A DNA stretch of 64,000 nucleotides from Streptomyces sp. YIM 121038 (lineage in GTDB: Bacteria > Actinomycetota > Actinomycetes > Streptomycetales > Streptomycetaceae). Shown here piece after piece: positions 57,955 to 64,000 of the stretch; position 1 is the stretch's first letter; each line of letters opens with the position of its first letter. The DNA is taken from positions 5,342,001-5,406,000 of the forward strand of contig NZ_CP030771.1 of the NCBI RefSeq assembly GCF_006088715.1, written 5' to 3'. The notes beneath the pieces are model-generated. The model ran no database searches. It saw only the letters and a program-made list of their open reading frames with translations, and was not told where the DNA came from. A program made the position numbers and the translations under genes.

Positions 57955-60777
57955 TTGTCCCCGACCAGCGAGACCGCACAGGGCGGCCGCCGACTCGTCA
58001 TCGTCGAGTCGCCTGCCAAGGCGAAGACGATCAAGGGCTACCTCGGCCCCGGCTACATCGTCGAGGCGAGCGTCGGGCACATCCGTGACCTTCCCAACGG
58101 CGCCGCGGAGGTCCCCGAGAAGTACACGGGCGAGGTCCGCCGCCTCGGCGTGGACGTCGAGCACGACTTCCAGCCCATCTATGTCGTCAACGCCGACAAG
58201 AAGGCCCAGGTCAAGAAGCTCAAGGACCTCCTCAAGGAGTCCGACGAACTCTTCCTCGCCACCGATGAGGACCGCGAGGGCGAAGCCATCGCGTGGCACC
58301 TCCTCGAGGTCCTGAAGCCCAAGGTCCCGGTCAAGCGCATGGTGTTCCACGAGATCACCAAGGACGCGATCCAGGGCGCCGTCCGCAACCCGCGCGAGCT
58401 CAACCAGCGCATGGTCGACGCTCAGGAGACCCGCCGCATCCTCGACCGCCTGTACGGCTACGAGGTCTCGCCGGTGCTCTGGAAGAAGGTCATGCCGCGG
58501 CTCTCCGCGGGCCGCGTGCAGTCCGTGGCGACCCGGCTCGTCGTCGAGCGCGAGCGCGAGCGCATCGCCTTCCGCTCCGCCGAGTACTGGGACCTGACCG
58601 GCACCTTCGGCACCGGCCGCGCCGGTGACCCGAGCGACCCCTCGCAGCTGGTGGCCCGGCTGACGACGGTCGACGGCAAGCGCGTCGCCCAGGGCCGCGA
58701 CTTCGACTCCCTCGGGCAGCTGAAGAGCCAGAACACGCTGCACCTGGACGAGGCCAACGCCCGTGCCCTCGCCGCCGCCCTGGAGAACACGGACTTCGCG
58801 GTCCGCTCCGTCGAGTCCAAGCCCTACCGCCGCTCTCCGTACGCACCGTTCCGTACGACGACGATGCAGCAGGAGGCCTCGCGCAAGCTCGGCTTCGGCG
58901 CGAAGGCCACCATGCAGGTGGCCCAGAAGCTGTACGAGAACGGCTTCATCACCTATATGCGTACGGACTCCACGACGCTGTCCGACACGGCGGTCACGGC
59001 GGCCCGCGCACAGGTCACGCAGCTGTACGGCGGCGACTACCTGCCGGACAAGCCGCGCACGTACGCCGGGAAGGTCAAGAACGCGCAGGAGGCGCACGAG
59101 GCGATCCGCCCGTCGGGTGATCGTTTCCGCACGCCCGCCGAGACCGGTCTGACCGGCGACCAGTTCCGCCTCTACGAGCTGATCTGGAAGCGGACCGTCG
59201 CCTCCCAGATGAAGGACGCGACGGGCAACTCGGTCACCGTGAAGATCGGCGGCCGGGCCGCCGACGGCCGGGACGCCGAGTTCAGCGCGTCCGGCAAGAC
59301 CATCACCTTCCACGGCTTCCTCAAGGCCTACGTAGAGGGCGCCGACGACCCGAACGCCGAGCTTGACGACCGCGAGCGCCGCCTCCCGCAGGTCTCCCAG
59401 GGCGACGCGCTGTCCGCCGACGACATGTCCGTCGACGGCCACGCCACCAAGCCCCCGGCCCGCTACACCGAGGCCTCCCTGGTCAAGGAGCTCGAAGAGC
59501 GCGAGATCGGCCGCCCGTCGACGTACGCGTCGATCATCGGCACGATCCTCGACCGCGGCTACGTCTTCAAGAAGGGCACGGCCCTGGTGCCGTCCTTCCT
59601 GTCCTTCGCCGTGGTGAACCTCCTGGAGAAGCACTTCGGGCGGCTCGTCGACTACGACTTCACCGCCCGTATGGAGGACGACCTCGACCGCATCGCGCGC
59701 GGCGAGGCCCAGGCCGTGCCGTGGCTGCGCCGGTTCTACTTCGGTGAGGGCGAGGGCACGGGCGGTGCCGCGGACGCCGGGAACGGCGACGGGGACCACC
59801 TCGGCGGCCTCAAGGAGCTCGTCACCGACCTGGGCGCCATCGACGCCCGCGAGGTGTCGTCCTTCCCCGTCGGCAACGGCATCGTGCTGCGCGTCGGCCG
59901 CTACGGCCCGTACATCGAGCGCGGCGAGAAGGACTCCGAGAACCACCAGCGCGCCGACATCCCGGACGACCTGGCGCCCGACGAGCTCACCGTCGAGTAC
60001 GCGGAGGAGCTGCTCGCCAAGCCGAGCGGCGACTTCCAGCTCGGCACCGACCCGGAGACGGGCCGCGAGATCGTCGCCAAGGACGGCCGCTACGGCCCGT
60101 ACGTCACCGAGGTGCTCCCCGAGGGCACCCCGAAGACCGGCAAGAACGCGGTCAAGCCGCGCACGGCCTCGCTCTTCAAGACGATGTCCCTGGACACGGT
60201 GACGCTCGCCGACGCGCTCAAGCTGATGTCGCTGCCGCGCGTCGTCGGCACCGACGCCGAGGGCGTCGAGATCACCGCGCAGAACGGCCGCTACGGCCCG
60301 TATCTGAAGAAGGGCACGGACTCGCGCTCCCTGGAGACCGAGGACCAGCTCTTCACCATCACGCTCGACGAGGCCCTGGAGATCTACTCCAAGCCCAAGC
60401 AGCGCGGCCGCGCCGCCGCCAAGCCGCCGCTCAAGGAGCTCGGCGAGGACCCGGTCAGCGGCAAGCCGGTCGTCGTCAAGGACGGCCGCTTCGGCCCGTA
60501 CGTGACGGACGGCGAGACCAACGCGACGCTGCGGGCGGCCGACTCCGTGGAGGACATCACCCCCGAGCGCGGCTTCGAGCTGCTCGCGGAGAAGCGGGCC
60601 AAGGGCCCCGCGAAGAAGACCGCCAAGAAGGCCGTGAAGAAGGCCCCCGCCAAGAAGACGGCGGCCAAGAAGACCGCTGCCAAGAAAACGACGGCTAAGA
60701 AGACGGCCGCCAAGAAGACGACGACTACGAAGAAGGCCGTCGCCAAGAAGACGGCCGCCGCGGAGGCCACCGACTGA
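57955..60777 (+). CDS. topA: DNA topoisomerase I with Lys/Ala-rich tail
   Basis: The 940-residue type IA topoisomerase has an N-terminal TOPRIM domain (LVIVESPAKAKTIKGYLG, LATDEDREGEAIAWHLL with the DxDxE-like acidic set), the catalytic Tyr334 in GFITYMRTDST, and four C-terminal glycine-rich repeats of the TDPETGREIVAKDGRYGPY kind in place of the zinc ribbons of E. coli. The last 55 residues are (KKTAAKK)-type basic sequence typical of actinobacterial TopA and linked to processivity. The TTG start at 57955 has a GGAGAGAAG ribosome site. A 38-bp tandem repeat begins over the stop codon. Confidence 0.96.
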   Translation: MSPTSETAQGGRRLVIVESPAKAKTIKGYLGPGYIVEASVGHIRDLPNGAAEVPEKYTGEVRRLGVDVEHDFQPIYVVNADKKAQVKKLKDLLKESDELFLATDEDREGEAIAWHLLEVLKPKVPVKRMVFHEITKDAIQGAVRNPRELNQRMVDAQETRRILDRLYGYEVSPVLWKKVMPRLSAGRVQSVATRLVVERERERIAFRSAEYWDLTGTFGTGRAGDPSDPSQLVARLTTVDGKRVAQGRDFDSLGQLKSQNTLHLDEANARALAAALENTDFAVRSVESKPYRRSPYAPFRTTTMQQEASRKLGFGAKATMQVAQKLYENGFITYMRTDSTTLSDTAVTAARAQVTQLYGGDYLPDKPRTYAGKVKNAQEAHEAIRPSGDRFRTPAETGLTGDQFRLYELIWKRTVASQMKDATGNSVTVKIGGRAADGRDAEFSASGKTITFHGFLKAYVEGADDPNAELDDRERRLPQVSQGDALSADDMSVDGHATKPPARYTEASLVKELEEREIGRPSTYASIIGTILDRGYVFKKGTALVPSFLSFAVVNLLEKHFGRLVDYDFTARMEDDLDRIARGEAQAVPWLRRFYFGEGEGTGGAADAGNGDGDHLGGLKELVTDLGAIDAREVSSFPVGNGIVLRVGRYGPYIERGEKDSENHQRADIPDDLAPDELTVEYAEELLAKPSGDFQLGTDPETGREIVAKDGRYGPYVTEVLPEGTPKTGKNAVKPRTASLFKTMSLDTVTLADALKLMSLPRVVGTDAEGVEITAQNGRYGPYLKKGTDSRSLETEDQLFTITLDEALEIYSKPKQRGRAAAKPPLKELGEDPVSGKPVVVKDGRFGPYVTDGETNATLRAADSVEDITPERGFELLAEKRAKGPAKKTAKKAVKKAPAKKTAAKKTAAKKTTAKKTAAKKTTTTKKAVAKKTAAAEATD

Positions 60778-60858
60778 CCGGTGCCCTGCCGCCTGACCGG
60801 GAGGCCACCGACTGACCGGTGCCCTGCCGCCTGGCCCGGAGGCCACCGGCTGAACGGG
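60763..60858. repeat. 38-bp tandem repeat spanning the topA stop
   Basis: A 38-base unit that includes the last codons of topA (Glu-Ala-Thr-Asp-stop) occurs at 60763-60800 and 60801-60838 with two differences, followed by a partial third copy to about 60858. Each copy has the TGA in the same context. Confidence 0.85.
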
Positions 60859-60893
60859 AACCCCTTCCCGGCTGACCGGCGATCCACTCCTGC

Positions 60894-60925
60894 CGAGCCC
60901 CTGACCGTTCCCGGTCAGGGGCTCG
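60894..60925 (+). terminator. Terminator of topA
   Basis: Thirteen-base arms CGAGCCCCTGACC and GGTCAGGGGCTCG flank a 6-base loop. Confidence 0.8.
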
Positions 60926-60967
60926 CGTCGTACCGAGCGCCCCGGCGCCCTTCCGGTACTCCCCGTG

Positions 60968-60995
60968 GGCGACGCCCGTATGTTCGGGCGTCGCC
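60968..60995 (+). promoter_or_regulatory. Perfect hairpin before the transporter-kinase gene
   Basis: GCGACGCCCG and CGGGCGTCGC pair perfectly over 10 bp with a 6-base loop, 35 bases before the next start codon. It could be a second terminator for topA or a leader element of the fusion gene. Confidence 0.45.
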
Positions 60996-61029
60996 GCTGT
61001 GAGGGCCTGCCTCCAGATAGGCTGGACGG

Positions 61030-64000
61030 ATGACGCGTGCCGAACAGCCACCCGCCATGACCACGGTTCCCGACGACTCCCTGGCCGCGGATTCCCGCGA
61101 GCGCGCGGTGCGTGCCCTGCTGCGCGTACCGCAGCTGAAGCGGTTGTGGAGCGCGCACCTCGTCGGGAGCGTCGGCGACGGCCTGGCGCTGCTCGTCCTC
61201 GTCGTCCTCGGGCTCCAGTCGGCCATCGCCGAAGGAGCCTTCGGCGGCGGCTACCGCGGCGTCGCGATCGCCGTGACCGCCGTCTTCGGGGCCCGCGTCC
61301 TGGCGACGCTGCTCTTCGGGGCGGTCCTGCTCGGCCCGCTGACGACCCTCACCTCGCCCGACGGGCCCCTCGACCGCCGCTGGACCATGATCGGCGCCGA
61401 CGGCGTGCGGGCCGCGCTCCTCGTCTGCGCGCCCCTGTGGAGCGTCTGGACGCCGGACAACGCGCTCGCGCTGCTCCTGGTCACGTCCTTCGTCGTCGGC
61501 GTCAGCGAGCGCTTCTGGACCGTCGCCCGCGAGAGCGCCGCGCCCGCCCTGCTGCCCAACCCGCCGCCGGAGGGCGCCGCCGTGCGCCCGCTGCCCGACC
61601 ACCTGGACGCGCTGCGCCGCCTGTCGCTGCGCACGGGATTCGCGGCGCTGCCCCTGGCCGCCGTCGCCCTCGTCGCGGTCGGGCTCGTCAGCAACGTGCT
61701 CGGCTCGGGCGTCGACTGGTTCGAGCGGCACCAGGCGGGGCTCGCCTCGTTCGTCGCCGCCGGGCTCTTCGCCGCGTCCGCCTCCGTCGTGTACGCCATC
61801 CGGCTGCCCGGCACGCAGACGCCGCGCCCGCGCAGCCCCCTGGAGGGCCTGCGCAGGCCCCGTACCGGAAGCGGCACCGACAAGGGCCGCACCGGCGCCA
61901 TCCCGCTGCTCGTCGCCGCCTGCACCGCCGTCGCCGGGGCTGTCGCCGGGGCTGTCGCGGTCGCCGTGCTGCACGCCAAGGACCTCCAGGGCGGGCCCGT
62001 CACGTACGGCCTGTTCGTCTTCGCGCTGACCGGCGGCACGGTCGCGGGCATCCGCCTGGCGCCCGCGCTGCTGCCCTCGCTGTCGCGCCGCCGGCTGTTC
62101 GCCCTCGCCATCGCCGTGACCGGCGTCGCCCTCCTTGCCGCCGGGCTCGTGCCGGACCTGACGAGCGTGCTGCTGATCCTGCTGCTCGCGGGTGTCGCCG
62201 CGGGCGTCGCCGCCAACACCGGGCACGCGCTCCTCGACCAGGAGGTCGAGGACTACCGCAGGGCCCGCACCACCGAGCACCTCCAGGCGGCCGTACGCCT
62301 CTTCGTGGCGCTCGCCGCGCTCGTCGCGCCGCTGCTCGCCGCCGTCATCGGGCCGCACCGCATGGTCAACGGCAAGTTCGTGTTCGACCACGGGGGCGCC
62401 TCCTTCACGCTGATGCTGGTCGGCGCGCTGCTCCTGCCGGTGGCCGCGCTCGTCCTCGCCAAGGTCGACGACCGGCAGGGCGTACCGCTCCGGCACGACC
62501 TGCGGGACGCGCTGCGCGGCGGCGACGACCCGGTGCAGACGCCCGCCGACTCCGGCTTCTTCATCGCCCTGGAGGGCGGCGACGGCGCCGGGAAGTCCAC
62601 CCAGGCCGAGGCCCTCGCCGACTGGATCCGGGCCAAGGGCCACGAGGTCGTCGTCACGCGCGAGCCGGGCGCCACGCCCGTCGGCAAGCGGCTGCGGTCG
62701 ATCCTGCTCGACGTGTCGTCGGCCGGCCTCTCGCACCGCGCCGAGGCGCTCCTGTACGCCGCCGACCGAGCCGAGCACGTCGACACCGTCGTACGGCCCG
62801 CCCTCGCCCGCGGAGCCGTGGTGATCTCCGACCGCTACATCGACTCGTCCGTGGCCTACCAGGGCGCGGGCCGCGACCTGTCCCCGACCGAGGTGGCCCG
62901 CATCAACCGCTGGGCCACCGGCGGCCTCGTCCCGCACCTCACCGTCCTGCTCGACGTGGCGCCCGAGGCCGCGCGCGAGCGCTTCACCGAGGCGCCCGAC
63001 CGCCTGGAGTCCGAGCCCGCCGAGTTCCACGCGCGCGTGCGGTCCGGCTTCCTCACGCTGGCCGCCGCCGACCCCGGCCGCTATCTGGTCGTCGACGCCG
63101 CCCAGGAGCCGGAGGCCGTCACGACGGTCATCCGGCACCGGCTCGACGTCGTCCTGCCGCTCTCCGAAGCAGAGGTCAAGGCCCAGGAAGAGGCCCGCCG
63201 CAAGGCCGAGGAAGAGGCCCGGCGGCGCGCCGAGGAAGAGGCGGCCCGCAAGGCCGAGGAGGAGCGCAAGGAGCGCGAGCGTCAGGAGCAGCTCGCCAAG
63301 CTGCGCGCCGAGGAGGAGGAGCGCAAGCGGCGCGAGCTGGAGGAGGCCCAGCGCCGCGAGGCCGAACGCCAGGCGGAGGAGGCCCGGCAGCGCGCCGAGG
63401 AGGCCCGCCGCAAGGCCGAGGAGGAGGCCCGGCGGCGCGCGGAGGAAGAGGCGGCGCGCAAGGCCGAGGAGGAAGCGCGGCGGCGCGCCGAGGAGGAGGC
63501 CCGGCGCAAGGCCGAGGAAGAGGCCCGGCTGCGCGCCGAGGCGGAGGCCCGGCGCCTGGAGAAGCAGCGCAAGGCGGAGGAGGCGCTGCGGCGTGCCGAG
63601 GAGGCACGGCGGCTCGCGGAGGCGGCGGCGTCCGCCGCGGCGTCCGCGACGGTGACGGCCTCGCCGTCGGAGGCACCGCCCGCTCGGGGCCGGGCCCCGG
63701 GCCAGGCTGCGGCGGCTCGCTCCGCCGGGGCGGGGGCCTCGCTGGACAAGAAGCCCGCCGGGGCGGGGGAAGCGCCCTCGGCCTCGGCCGGGCAGCCCTC
63801 GGACACGCCCTCGGCCGGGCAGTCCTCGGCCGACGACCGGCCGACCTCGCCGGACAACGAGACCACCGTAACGACGCCGGTCGTGGACCCGAAGGCGCTC
63901 GGCGCCGCCGACGAGACGGCGAAGCTGCCGCAGGCCACGCAGGGTGCGGCCGATGAGACGACCGTGCTCCCGAAGGTGACCGTGGACGGGGCCGCCGATG
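61030..64000 (+). CDS. MFS transporter-thymidylate kinase-coiled-coil fusion, 3' truncated
   Basis: The frame is open from ATG 61030 to the window end, so at least 990 residues. The first about 480 residues form an MFS-like membrane domain of about 12 helices (VGSVGDGLALLVLVVLGL, AIAVTAVFGARVLATLLFGA, VTGVALLAAGLV). Next comes a full thymidylate kinase (about 507-710): P-loop EGGDGAGKSTQ at 515-525, VTREPGATPVGKRLRSILLD, SDRYIDSSVAYQG and the LID region. A long Ala/Glu/Arg coiled-coil follows (about 711-864, repeats such as EEARRKAEEEARRRAEEE), then a Ser/Thr/Pro-rich tail. The kinase makes dTDP for DNA synthesis. The MFS part is unusual for a housekeeping enzyme, and its cargo is unknown. 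As I recall, holB (delta prime) follows in Streptomyces. Confidence 0.88.
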   Translation, partial: MTRAEQPPAMTTVPDDSLAADSRERAVRALLRVPQLKRLWSAHLVGSVGDGLALLVLVVLGLQSAIAEGAFGGGYRGVAIAVTAVFGARVLATLLFGAVLLGPLTTLTSPDGPLDRRWTMIGADGVRAALLVCAPLWSVWTPDNALALLLVTSFVVGVSERFWTVARESAAPALLPNPPPEGAAVRPLPDHLDALRRLSLRTGFAALPLAAVALVAVGLVSNVLGSGVDWFERHQAGLASFVAAGLFAASASVVYAIRLPGTQTPRPRSPLEGLRRPRTGSGTDKGRTGAIPLLVAACTAVAGAVAGAVAVAVLHAKDLQGGPVTYGLFVFALTGGTVAGIRLAPALLPSLSRRRLFALAIAVTGVALLAAGLVPDLTSVLLILLLAGVAAGVAANTGHALLDQEVEDYRRARTTEHLQAAVRLFVALAALVAPLLAAVIGPHRMVNGKFVFDHGGASFTLMLVGALLLPVAALVLAKVDDRQGVPLRHDLRDALRGGDDPVQTPADSGFFIALEGGDGAGKSTQAEALADWIRAKGHEVVVTREPGATPVGKRLRSILLDVSSAGLSHRAEALLYAADRAEHVDTVVRPALARGAVVISDRYIDSSVAYQGAGRDLSPTEVARINRWATGGLVPHLTVLLDVAPEAARERFTEAPDRLESEPAEFHARVRSGFLTLAAADPGRYLVVDAAQEPEAVTTVIRHRLDVVLPLSEAEVKAQEEARRKAEEEARRRAEEEAARKAEEERKERERQEQLAKLRAEEEERKRRELEEAQRREAERQAEEARQRAEEARRKAEEEARRRAEEEAARKAEEEARRRAEEEARRKAEEEARLRAEAEARRLEKQRKAEEALRRAEEARRLAEAAASAAASATVTASPSEAPPARGRAPGQAAAARSAGAGASLDKKPAGAGEAPSASAGQPSDTPSAGQSSADDRPTSPDNETTVTTPVVDPKALGAADETAKLPQATQGAADETTVLPKVTVDGAAD

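Noticed and set aside
57883..63138. Very long open frame (over 1,700 codons) antisense to topA and the kinase fusion
   Set aside because: It mirrors the codon pattern of the real genes, has no ribosome site or domain, and is a common artefact of high-GC DNA.

Overview
The window is high-GC, dense, GTG/ATG-start DNA with Streptomyces hallmarks: wblA, bldG with its anti-sigma partner, ssd with a Tad pilus cluster, crp, an actinobacterial topA with a lysine-rich tail, a 6C RNA, and a transporter-thymidylate kinase fusion. From memory, the gene order from the tRNA to the right end matches the S. coelicolor SCO3582-SCO3542 neighbourhood, so this is a conserved core segment of a Streptomyces or close relative. 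No database search was run.

Layout. (1) 1 to about 11,500 is an integrated mobile element beside a tRNA-Pro gene. It holds a 5'-truncated APC permease, a mobilisation pair (MobC and relaxase), a DUF2637 membrane gene broken by an in-frame stop, a replication pair (Rep and a DnaC-like ATPase), an XRE regulator-excisionase-integrase operon whose integrase is broken, and a lower-GC cargo pair: a TIR-DUF1883 protein and a two-TM protein. No TraB/FtsK or type IV secretion gene is visible, so it looks mobilisable and probably immobilised by integrase loss. (2) 11,501-30,691 is core: tRNA-Pro, phosphoesterase, YqeY, class A PBP, wblA, two ArsA/Get3-type ATPases, DUF4177-RidA, Nudix, beta-lactamase fold, nucleotidyltransferase, crp, nth, Nudix, a membrane serine protease, hydrolase, holin-like protein and nhaA. 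(3) 30,984-40,620 holds acs, a SulP-carbonic anhydrase fusion, a deacetylase-like lipoprotein, a CooC-like ATPase, a Fic-like protein, an intergenic region that may hold a 6S-like RNA, a HAD phosphatase, and the 6C RNA. (4) 40,972-46,500 is the ssd-tadABC-pilin-TadE-TadG cluster. (5) 46,521-64,000 holds a DUF1998 helicase, bldG with its kinase-like partner, the H+-pyrophosphatase, a lipoprotein, a divergent methyltransferase/TetR pair, a modification-type methyltransferase, topA, and the MFS-Tmk-coiled-coil fusion that runs off the end.

How parts work together. The element's minus-strand genes look like a mobilisation and replication block. Its plus-strand block controls integration and excision through stop/start overlaps. 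The core contains several developmental regulators (WblA, BldG, Ssd, Crp). Several intergenic regions carry 22-42 bp tandem repeats next to stop codons. These are strain-variable candidates, not coding.

The most interesting unexplained items are the TIR-DUF1883 plus two-TM pair, the LacI-type helix-turn-helix buried in the integrase, repeats inside the rep gene that look like an origin, tandem palindromes between the methyltransferase and TetR genes, the Fic-like protein with a degraded motif, and the large multi-domain fusions.
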